Below, one piece after another: positions 6,892 to 12,332 of a DNA stretch of 14,003 nucleotides (position 1 is the stretch's first letter; each line of letters starts with the position of its first letter). A program made the position numbers and the translations under genes. The stretch covers positions 1-14,003 of the forward strand of contig NZ_JBHSGT010000012.1 of NCBI RefSeq assembly GCF_042654605.1, in the 5' to 3' direction. The notes under the pieces were generated by a model. That model was not told the DNA's origin and did not search any database. It was given only the letters and a program-made list of their open reading frames with translations. This stretch comes from Enterococcus_I eurekensis. GTDB lineage: Bacteria > Bacillota > Bacilli > Lactobacillales > Enterococcaceae.

Positions 6892-6921
6892 CCTATCTAC
6901 AGAGTATTTTAGGTTGATTAA
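6884..6921. promoter_or_regulatory. dyad over the -35 of the Mga-type regulator gene, candidate operator
   Basis: TTAATCAACCT (6884-6894) and AGGTTGATTAA (6911-6921) are perfect 11-base inverted repeats separated by 16 bases. The first arm overlaps the probable -35, and the second abuts a run of A. A further AGGTT at 6881-6885 makes the first arm nearly palindromic itself. The T run lies on the wrong side for an intrinsic terminator of the acyltransferase gene, so an operator or activator site is more likely. Which protein binds is unknown. Confidence 0.5.
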
Positions 6922-6955
6922 AAAAAAAAAGAAACAATCTAGGTCTCTGAGTCAG

Positions 6956-8029
6956 TTACCCTAAACGGTTTCGATTGCATATGAGTGTGCGCCATCTTAG
7001 TAGGATTTGTTCTTGCTTATCTTGTAAGAATAATAAACATAAAGCCATTAAATGAGTCCCAATCAAAGTGATAATTAAACTTACCCAAGCATAAGAATAC
7101 GGCTCTATGCTTTGGTGTAAATTAGTTAATCGTAAACCTTCAATAAACATCGGATGAATGAAAAAGTATAACACACTTAATTTTTTTAATTGATGCAAGT
7201 CTCGATTAAATAAAATCCGGGTTCGCATACTCCAATTAAATAAGAAAAATGTCGTTGGAATTAGCCCAATTAAAAAATTCTTATCTACCCCTGGATTCTT
7301 AAATATAAACCAGGCCTCAAAACATAAAATTAAGAAAGAAAGACTTATTTTTCGAGCTTGATGCCGTGTCAAAAACGGATGATTACGATAATCGTATAAT
7401 AAATAACCTAAACACACAAAAACAGGCGTAAAAAACAGACCGTTACGCGTCGTAAAAAAGATTCGAGCATAACTTTCATAACTAGTAGTCAACCAAGTAT
7501 TTACAAAGTAACCTTGATACGTTTCAATGCTTCCTACTAAAAACAAACTAAAGGCCAACAATGTAATCATTAGTAAATTGACATGCTTATTGAACTTATT
7601 AATAAAAAAAGAGCCAAATAAAAATGCTGGTAAATACCACAGATGGTAACACATACCAATATAAAGTAAAGCAGCGACTGCACCTAGCGGTAATAGCGCT
7701 TTCGAAAAACCTAATGAAGAAAAATACATCCAGCCGTATGGAATATAAATTAGACTCCAGATTAAATAGGTTTTAATATACTTTTTCGTATATTTTTGTT
7801 GGAATTCTTTTTTTTGTTCGGTTTTCCAACGGACAAAAAAAGCAGATGCAATAATAAAAAACGGGACAGCTAAGCGACTAATAATGTTTTTTTGAATAAA
7901 GTTCCATTCATCACTTGGAAAAATCCTTTGATTATGAAACGCGATAATTAGCACGGCAAAAGTAAACTGCAACAAGCTAACCATATTAAAATTGATTTTT
8001 CGCGTCAATTCCCCAACCCCAGTCTTCAC
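6956..8029 (-). CDS. membrane acyltransferase, acyltransferase-3 family
   Basis: This 357-residue protein has about ten hydrophobic membrane segments and resembles the acyltransferase-3 family, close in style to the membrane half of VanT-type serine racemases. Landmarks are AFHNQRIF near residue 30, SRLAVPFFIIASAFF near 51-65, HLWYLPAFLFG near 129-139, and TTRNGLFFTPVFVCLGYLL near 193-211. Such proteins transfer acyl groups to cell-surface polymers or glycans; the substrate here cannot be told. The assigned start is a GTG four bases after the stop of the small membrane gene, with only a weak ribosome site; a TTG at codon 8 (8008) or the ATG at codon 16 (7984) remain possible. It probably shares a transcript with the small gene. 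Confidence 0.8.
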   Translation of the reverse strand: MKTGVGELTRKINFNMVSLLQFTFAVLIIAFHNQRIFPSDEWNFIQKNIISRLAVPFFIIASAFFVRWKTEQKKEFQQKYTKKYIKTYLIWSLIYIPYGWMYFSSLGFSKALLPLGAVAALLYIGMCYHLWYLPAFLFGSFFINKFNKHVNLLMITLLAFSLFLVGSIETYQGYFVNTWLTTSYESYARIFFTTRNGLFFTPVFVCLGYLLYDYRNHPFLTRHQARKISLSFLILCFEAWFIFKNPGVDKNFLIGLIPTTFFLFNWSMRTRILFNRDLHQLKKLSVLYFFIHPMFIEGLRLTNLHQSIEPYSYAWVSLIITLIGTHLMALCLLFLQDKQEQILLRWRTLICNRNRLG

Positions 8030-8033
8030 TCGT

Positions 8034-8285
8034 TTAAATCCATTGACTCAACCATTCAATAAGACTTTGCCAGACCTTTTCAATAAAATCAAAAAAACCT
8101 GAAAACCAACTTTCTAAATGAAATGTCTGACTCAATTGATTTAACTGATCTAAAATATCATATTTAAAATACCAAATACCAAAAATAAGTAGCCCAAAAA
8201 CAAACAGACGAATAAAAAATGAGCTAGCTTTAATAATAATTCGAATTAAAATAATTGCAATGAGTAAAATAATAAGTAATTCCAT
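8034..8285 (-). CDS. small membrane protein of unknown function
   Basis: The 83-residue product starts with a hydrophobic segment (about residues 2-17), then a short KASSFFIR turn and a second hydrophobic segment (about 23-40). It ends in an acidic/amphipathic, Trp-rich tail (HLESWFSGFFDFIEKVW and following). Two membrane helices with a tail on one side are likely. I do not recognise a family. A GAAGGAGAG ribosome site precedes the ATG, and it is followed after four bases by the acyltransferase start, so the two are almost certainly an operon. The tight spacing suggests a small partner subunit of the acyltransferase; that is inference. Confidence 0.75.
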   Translation of the reverse strand: MELLIILLIAIILIRIIIKASSFFIRLFVFGLLIFGIWYFKYDILDQLNQLSQTFHLESWFSGFFDFIEKVWQSLIEWLSQWI

Positions 8286-8405
8286 TGATTCTCTCCTTCT
8301 ATCGTATTTTAATCATTTTATCAAACGCGTCTTACTCCCACATGGTCCTTAAGACTGATTCTAGAAAACCATTCGCTGACATTTGATCACATCTACAAAA
8401 AAGGA

Positions 8406-8439
8406 TAAAAAAAAGACGAAACAAAAAGTTTGCTTCGTC
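8406..8439 (-). terminator. terminator of the rpsP-khpA unit
   Basis: On the minus strand an 11-base stem GACGAAGCAAA / TTTGTTTCGTC (one G-U pair, three-base loop) is followed by eight or more T. It starts seven bases after the khpA stop and ends the ribosomal transcript well before rimM-trmD. The remaining gap up to the small membrane gene shows no clear further feature. Confidence 0.88.
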
Positions 8440-8445
8440 GTATCA

Positions 8446-8691
8446 CTACTTACCATCGAGGATATTTAGGCGAACCTTCTTTGGTCCTTCCGTACGCACA
8501 CCGTAAACAATTGTGCGAATGGCTTTCGCTACTCGTCCTTGTTTTCCAATGATACGGCCAATATCTTCCGGCGCAACTGTTAAGTTGTATTCATAGAAAT
8601 CTTCTGACTCGACCACTTCAAGTAAAACTTGCTCTGGGTTGGTCACGAGTGGACGAACGATTGTCAAGACTAACTCTTTTAAATCTTTCAT
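8446..8691 (-). CDS. khpA: KH-domain RNA-binding protein KhpA
   Basis: This 81-residue single-KH protein (YlqC/KhpA) is the small RNA-binding partner of KhpB/EloR, which in streptococci and lactobacilli affects cell elongation and division and binds many RNAs. The GxxG loop is intact: IGRIIGKQGRVAKAIRTI, with GKQG at residues 49-52. The length is the family norm. An AAGGAGAA ribosome site fixes the ATG. It follows rpsP by 11 bases in the conserved rpsP-khpA pair and is directly followed by a terminator. Confidence 0.95.
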   Translation of the reverse strand: MKDLKELVLTIVRPLVTNPEQVLLEVVESEDFYEYNLTVAPEDIGRIIGKQGRVAKAIRTIVYGVRTEGPKKVRLNILDGK

Positions 8692-8702
8692 GCCAATTCT
8701 CC

Positions 8703-8978
8703 TTATTTCTTAGTGAATTTTGCTTCGTGGTGTTTTTTCATAACGCCTTCTTTAGAAAGGATGTTACGAACTGTATCAGAAGGTTGCGCACCTTTTGATA
8801 ACCAATCTAGTACTAGATCTTCTTTAATTGTTACTTGAGCTGGATCTGATACAGGATTGTATGTACCTACTGTTTCGATGAAACGTCCATCACGAGGAGA
8901 ACGAGAATCAGCTACAACAATACGGTAGAAAGGGTTTCTTTTAGAACCCATGCGTTTTAAACGAATTTTTACTGCCAT
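8703..8978 (-). CDS. rpsP: 30S ribosomal protein S16
   Basis: S16 is a small-subunit protein needed for 30S assembly. The 91-residue sequence is the full family length and begins with the conserved AVKIRLKRMGSKRNPFYRIV, then ADSRSPRDGRFIETVGTYNP. A GGAGGTG ribosome site lies just before the ATG. It is the first gene of a two-gene unit with khpA, driven by the promoter just upstream. ffh, the usual upstream neighbour in many Firmicutes, is replaced here by a divergent reductase gene. Confidence 0.98.
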   Translation of the reverse strand: MAVKIRLKRMGSKRNPFYRIVVADSRSPRDGRFIETVGTYNPVSDPAQVTIKEDLVLDWLSKGAQPSDTVRNILSKEGVMKKHHEAKFTKK

Positions 8979-9016
8979 TATACTTACACCTCCATTGGTC
9001 TTTAATCACAAGAACT

Positions 9017-9045
9017 AATATAACAGAAATTCAAACGGGTGTAAA
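9017..9045 (-). promoter_or_regulatory. promoter of rpsP-khpA
   Basis: On the minus strand TTTACA (9040-9045) and TATATT (9017-9022) have a 17-base spacer with TGT before the -10. Both hexamers match consensus at five of six positions, so this should be a strong housekeeping promoter, as expected for a ribosomal protein. Confidence 0.8.
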
Positions 9046-9063
9046 GAGTTTTTTCTTTACACC
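9038..9063. promoter_or_regulatory. 9-bp dyad over the rpsP -35, candidate operator
   Basis: GGTGTAAAG (9038-9046) and CTTTACACC (9055-9063) are perfect inverted repeats with an eight-base spacer. The first arm covers the rpsP -35. No plus-strand gene lies before it that would need a terminator, although TCGAATTTTTTTT follows, so a terminator for antisense transcription is the alternative reading. Confidence 0.45.
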
Positions 9064-9102
9064 TCGAATTTTTTTTAAAATAAATATCTCTAAGCATCTT
9101 AC

Positions 9103-9131
9103 TTGAAACTATCTCGAATTCGTACTATTAT
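9103..9131 (+). promoter_or_regulatory. promoter of the FMN reductase gene
   Basis: TTGAAA (9103-9108) and TATTAT (9126-9131) have a 17-base spacer. The TTG that could begin a longer reading frame is this -35 itself, which argues against a start there. Confidence 0.75.
9110..9127 (+). promoter_or_regulatory. MhqR-like operator between -35 and -10
   Basis: TATCTCGAATTCGTACTA agrees at 15 of 18 positions with the Bacillus MhqR box as I remember it (tATCTcgaAtTCgAGATa), including the whole left half and the palindromic CGAATTCG core. It fills the promoter spacer, an ideal repressor position. MhqR-type MarR repressors control quinone and azo reductases, which fits the gene. A weaker half-site, CCTCGAATT, occurs at 9062-9070. 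Confidence 0.5.
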
Positions 9132-9144
9132 AAATTTATCAACT

Positions 9145-9154
9145 AGAGGAGGAA
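9145..9154 (+). promoter_or_regulatory. ribosome site deciding the FMN reductase start
   Basis: AGAGGAGGAA lies eight bases before the ATG at 9163 and is the only strong ribosome site in the region, fixing that ATG as the start. Confidence 0.85.
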
Positions 9155-9162
9155 TTTATAAC

Positions 9163-9717
9163 ATGTCTAAAAAAATTGGTTTTATCGTAGGAAGTTTACG
9201 TAAGGATTCTTATAACAAGAAAGTAGCAGAAACTTTCGAAAAATTATTCCCTGAAAATATTGAAATTGGTTATTTAGAAATTGCTAATTTACCATTTTAT
9301 AATGAAGATATCGATGTGGAAGGAAATACTGTTCAAGCCTATACAGATTTCCGTAAAGATGCTGCTACATATGATGGTTTCGTATTCTTTACACCAGAAT
9401 ATAACCGTTCAGTACCAGCTGTAATCAAAAATGCAATTGATGTTGGTTCTCGCCCATACGGACAAAGCATTTGGGATGGCAAACCTGCATTAATCGTTTC
9501 AACATCAATGGGTGCAATTGCTGGATTTGGTGCGAACCACCACTTACGTCAATCCCTTACATTTATCAATATGCCTACCTTACAACAACCTGAAGCATAT
9601 ATCGGAAGCGTACAAAACTTAATCGATGAAGATGGGAACTTCCAAGAAGCAACAATGGGCTTCTTCCAATCAATCGTTGACGCTTATGTCGACTTCTTTA
9701 CAAAATTAACTAAATAA
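9163..9717 (+). CDS. NADPH-dependent FMN reductase / quinone reductase family protein
   Basis: The 184-residue flavodoxin-fold protein belongs to the NADPH-dependent FMN reductase family (azoreductase, chromate and quinone reductase types). The N-terminal FMN phosphate loop GSLRKDSYNK is at residues 10-19, FFTPEYNRSVPAVIKNAID at about 75-93 lies over the isoalloxazine ring, and STSMGAIAGFGANHH is near 113-127. It is expected to act as a cytoplasmic dimer reducing quinones, azo dyes or metal ions using NAD(P)H; the true substrate is not known. The start at 9163 is set by the ribosome site and by the promoter upstream. It is a single gene divergent from rpsP. The MhqR-like box suggests induction by quinones or thiol-reactive electrophiles. 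Confidence 0.9.
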   Translation: MSKKIGFIVGSLRKDSYNKKVAETFEKLFPENIEIGYLEIANLPFYNEDIDVEGNTVQAYTDFRKDAATYDGFVFFTPEYNRSVPAVIKNAIDVGSRPYGQSIWDGKPALIVSTSMGAIAGFGANHHLRQSLTFINMPTLQQPEAYIGSVQNLIDEDGNFQEATMGFFQSIVDAYVDFFTKLTK

Positions 9718-9725
9718 TTAACTTC

Positions 9726-9760
9726 AAGACAAGTCGTGATTAATCAGGACTTGTCTTTTT
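9726..9760 (+). terminator. terminator of the FMN reductase gene
   Basis: AAGACAAGTC (9726-9735) and GACTTGTCTT (9748-9757) form a perfect 10-base stem followed by TTT ATT, nine bases after the stop. Confidence 0.85.
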
Positions 9761-9820
9761 ATTGCAACATTAAAAACCAAAAAGTCATTTTTTTATCAAA
9801 TAACTTTATTAACGAATAAC

Positions 9821-9854
9821 AAAACGGAATGTGACTTTTGTCGCATCCCGTTTT
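9821..9854 (-). terminator. probable terminator of the GH18 gene
   Basis: On the minus strand AAAACGGGATGCGAC and GTCACATTCCGTTTT form a 15-base stem with one mismatch and one wobble around a four-base loop. The T run is partly within the stem. It lies about ten bases after the stop. Confidence 0.7.
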
Positions 9855-9862
9855 ATTATTTA

Positions 9863-10888
9863 TTATAGTTGATCAGTTGCTGCTTTTAACAACACTCCTG
9901 ATAAATCAAGTGAATGTTCCCAATACATTAAGCCACGTAAATGGTGTTCTTTGATATAATTCATTTTTTCAGCCATTGATCGTTCATTATCATAAGAAAT
10001 GAACTGCTCACCATCAAAGTAATAAGGTGCTTTTGCCTCTTCATCCCAAAAAATCGCTTCCGGTTTAGCCGCTAAAATATCTTTTAATTGATTATAGTCG
10101 TATGTCCGATTACCAAAACTTCCTGTTTCAACACCGACTGGCTCTTTCGTACCCGTTGGAAAATCAGTCCAATAACGACAATAAAAGGCTGCTCCAATCA
10201 CAATTTTTTGTGGGTCGACCCCTTTGGCTAATAAATGATTAACCGATTCTTCCGCACTTAAATTCCCTTCTCTTTTTGAATAAGAAAGTAAATTTGTATG
10301 ATGTCCCGCCACCTGCGTAAAACTACCACGCATATCATACGTCATCACATTTACAAAATCTAGGAAATCAATGTAACGGTACTCACCGTCTGGACTCATG
10401 GTTTCTAATAACTCCTCTGCCGCACCAATTGCAGCCGTTAACAAGTAGGTTTGTCCGGTGTCTTTTGACAATTCATCAAGGGATGCACGGATTTCTTCAA
10501 CAAAATATAAATAGTTTTGGGCATCATCTTTCGAAGCAGTAATTCCGGCAACGTCCATTCCTGGATATTCCCAATCTAAATCAATCCCATCAAAATCATA
10601 TTTTTTCATATAATTAACCAAATTTTTGATTAGCACTTCACGATTTTCTTTTGTTGCAACACCTTCTGAAAAACCGCCTGCACTCCAACCGCCAATACTA
10701 ATACACGTTTGTAAATGAGGATGCTCGGTTTTTAATTCATTAATAATAGAAATCTTCTTTAAATCTCGAACAATTTCTAAACCAACAATATTAGCGAAGG
10801 CATAATTAATGATTGTTAGTTGCTCCGCCGGAATATCTTCTTTTGTCCACTCACGATTGTTATCTAAATAAGCAATTACTTCTGTCAT
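9863..10888 (-). CDS. glycoside hydrolase family 18 (chitinase-like), no signal peptide
   Basis: This 341-residue single-domain GH18 enzyme has a TIM barrel with the catalytic motif DGIDLDWE at residues 100-107 (acid E107, supporting D103 and D105). Other barrel motifs are SIGGW (64-68), MTYDMRG (182-188) and the final LMYWEHSLD with its substrate-stacking Trp. GH18 enzymes cleave beta-1,4 N-acetylglucosamine linkages of chitin oligomers or related glycans by substrate-assisted catalysis. The N-terminus (MTEVIAYLDNNREW) starts directly at the first barrel strand with no signal peptide or binding module, so a cytoplasmic oligosaccharide-processing role, or non-classical export, is likely. A GAGGTGT ribosome site supports the ATG. 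A cre-like site upstream suggests carbon control. The substrate is not determined. Confidence 0.93.
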   Translation of the reverse strand: MTEVIAYLDNNREWTKEDIPAEQLTIINYAFANIVGLEIVRDLKKISIINELKTEHPHLQTCISIGGWSAGGFSEGVATKENREVLIKNLVNYMKKYDFDGIDLDWEYPGMDVAGITASKDDAQNYLYFVEEIRASLDELSKDTGQTYLLTAAIGAAEELLETMSPDGEYRYIDFLDFVNVMTYDMRGSFTQVAGHHTNLLSYSKREGNLSAEESVNHLLAKGVDPQKIVIGAAFYCRYWTDFPTGTKEPVGVETGSFGNRTYDYNQLKDILAAKPEAIFWDEEAKAPYYFDGEQFISYDNERSMAEKMNYIKEHHLRGLMYWEHSLDLSGVLLKAATDQL

Positions 10889-10911
10889 TCCTACACCTCA
10901 AGTTCTTATTT

Positions 10912-10944
10912 CTTATAGCATAATGAAAGTCGAAAGCGCAAACA
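10912..10944 (-). promoter_or_regulatory. GH18 gene promoter with cre-like site
   Basis: On the minus strand TGCTATAAG (TATAAG at 10912-10917) is an extended -10. Further upstream, 10931-10944 reads TGTTTGCGCTTTCG, matching the CcpA cre pattern TGWNANCGNTNWCA at 12 of 14 positions. It would overlap the -35 region, a position expected to repress. Chitin-use genes are commonly under CcpA, so the site is plausible but imperfect. Confidence 0.4.
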
Positions 10945-10974
10945 ATGGAGTTTTTATCTTTTTTCAAAAAAAGC

Positions 10975-11003
10975 TTGCACTTTTCTAGTGTACTAGGTAT
11001 ATT
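10975..11003 (+). promoter_or_regulatory. promoter of the gntR-ABC operon
   Basis: TTGCAC (10975-10980) and TATATT (10998-11003) have an exact 17-base spacer. The operator directly covers the spacer and -10. Confidence 0.8.
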
Positions 11004-11010
11004 AGTACAC
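10988..11010. promoter_or_regulatory. GntR (YtrA-type) operator 1
   Basis: GTGTACTA (10988-10995) and TAGTACAC (11003-11010) are perfect 8-base inverted repeats with a 7-base spacer. They cover the -10 element, so a bound regulator should block the operon's own promoter. Confidence 0.75.
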
Positions 11011-11015
11011 ATAAA

Positions 11016-11038
11016 GTGTAACATATGAACTAGTACAT
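11016..11038. promoter_or_regulatory. GntR operator 2, degenerate tandem copy
   Basis: GTGTAACA (11016-11023) and TAGTACAT (11031-11038) keep the same 7-base spacer as operator 1 and match it at 13 of 16 arm positions. It lies 28 bases downstream, in the early transcribed region. Confidence 0.55.
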
Positions 11039-11064
11039 TTGAACGGTGTATGGAAGGAGATATT

Positions 11065-11451
11065 ATGGTTACGATTGATAAGCAAAGCAGTCGGCCGTAT
11101 TACGAACAACTCGTCCTTGGGATTAAAGGGGATATTTTACAAGGAATTTTAGAACCTGGTGATAAAATACCTTCTGTTCGCGAAATGGCCAAAGAATTAT
11201 TGATGAACCCTAACACCATTAGTAAAGCCTACAAAATTTTAGAAATGGAACAGGTTTTAGTAACGGTTAAAGGCAAAGGAACATTTGTCAAACAAATAGA
11301 AAGCGGGCCTAGAGATTTGAGACGTATTCAAGAATTACAAGAGCAGTTCAATGAATTAATTATTGAAGCAAAACATTTACAAGTCACTGAAAAAGAAATC
11401 ATGCAGTGGTTAAGAGAAGCAGAATCGAAGTTGGGAGGGCATGAAGTATGA
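11065..11451 (+). CDS. GntR-family regulator, YtrA subfamily
   Basis: The 128-residue repressor has a winged helix-turn-helix (about residues 10-78: PYYEQLVLGIKGDILQGIL, then GDKIPSVREMAKELLMNPNTISKAYKIL, then the wing GKGTFVK) and only a short helical C-terminal part of about 50 residues. This is the mark of the YtrA subfamily, which usually controls linked ABC transporter genes. The start is taken at 11065, since GGAAGGAGA at 11052-11060 lies just before it; the ATG at 11050 precedes that site. It overlaps the ATPase gene by four bases (ATGA), indicating translational coupling. It very likely represses its own operon through the tandem operators. The inducer, often a cell-wall antibiotic in this subfamily, is unknown. 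Confidence 0.92.
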   Translation: MVTIDKQSSRPYYEQLVLGIKGDILQGILEPGDKIPSVREMAKELLMNPNTISKAYKILEMEQVLVTVKGKGTFVKQIESGPRDLRRIQELQEQFNELIIEAKHLQVTEKEIMQWLREAESKLGGHEV

Positions 11452-12329
11452 AACTAACAAACATGGGGAAAGTAATTGATCAAAAAGAGATTTTGAAGAG
11501 TATTGATTTTTCCTTAAATCAACATGAGATTGTTGGACTAATCGGTCGTAATGGTTCCGGTAAAACAACCCTTTTTCGAACAATTAGTGGTCAATACACT
11601 CCTGATTCCGGAAAAATTACTATTGATGGTATTGATTTAGCAATTGATCCAACGAGACGTGCGGAAATATTTTATATTGATGAGAAAGAAAATTTTCTAA
11701 GTTTTTACTCATTGAAAAAAATTAATCAGTTTTATTTAAATATGTATCCTAAATTTAATCAAAATCTATTTTTAGATTTATTGAATCAGCACCAGTTAGG
11801 TTTAAATTTTTCTTATCGTCGGATGTCAAAAGGAATGCAAGGTCTTTTCCAAATGATTTTAGCGATTAGCTCCAACGCAACTTACCTATTATTAGATGAA
11901 CCTTTCGATGGTTTAGATGTGATTGTTCGTAAACAAGTCATCGGCCTATTACTAGAAAATATAAGCGAAACGAATCGCACGGTTTTAATTGCTTCGCATA
12001 ATTTAAATGAATTAGAAGGCATGATTGATCGAGCGTTAGTCCTAAAAGGCCATCAAATTACACAAGATTATCAGTTAGAAACACTGCGCCAACATGCTCG
12101 TAAGATTCAATTCGTCTTCAAAAGCAAAAAAGTGCCAGATATTGTTAAAAAACATTCAAAAGTGATTCAAATGCAAGGTCGAGTCATTACGGCACTTTTT
12201 GAAAATTTTGACGCTGAATTAGAAGCTCAAATTCGAGCGTTTGAACCTGTTTTATTTGAAGAATTACCGATTAGTTTAGAAGACTTATTTGAAGCAAACT
12301 TAAGTCAAGAAACAATTTTGGGGGATTAA
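11448..12329 (+). CDS. ABC transporter ATP-binding protein (YtrB-like)
   Basis: This 293-residue ATPase is the nucleotide-binding subunit of the exporter-like ABC system coded here. Walker A is GRNGSGKT (33-40), Walker B is YLLLDE (146-151, with D150 and E151), the D-loop GLD follows, and the switch His is H184 (ASHN). The signature is MSKGMQG (126-132) in place of LSGGQ, a form common in GntR-linked ABC proteins. The usual Q-loop Gln is not evident; the region reads FYIDEKENF. The C-terminal 80 residues extend beyond the ATPase core. It is coupled to gntR by an ATGA overlap and followed after three bases by the permease gene. The transported substrate is unknown. Confidence 0.93.
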   Translation: MKLTNMGKVIDQKEILKSIDFSLNQHEIVGLIGRNGSGKTTLFRTISGQYTPDSGKITIDGIDLAIDPTRRAEIFYIDEKENFLSFYSLKKINQFYLNMYPKFNQNLFLDLLNQHQLGLNFSYRRMSKGMQGLFQMILAISSNATYLLLDEPFDGLDVIVRKQVIGLLLENISETNRTVLIASHNLNELEGMIDRALVLKGHQITQDYQLETLRQHARKIQFVFKSKKVPDIVKKHSKVIQMQGRVITALFENFDAELEAQIRAFEPVLFEELPISLEDLFEANLSQETILGD

Positions 12330-12332
12330 ACG

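Noticed and set aside
6884..6931. Dyad plus A run as terminator of the acyltransferase gene
   Set aside because: On the minus strand the T run comes before the hairpin, not after it, so an intrinsic terminator is unlikely.
9103..9162. Twenty-codon N-terminal extension of the FMN reductase starting at TTG
   Set aside because: The TTG is the -35 hexamer of a well-formed promoter, and the strong ribosome site and conserved N-terminus point to the ATG at 9163.
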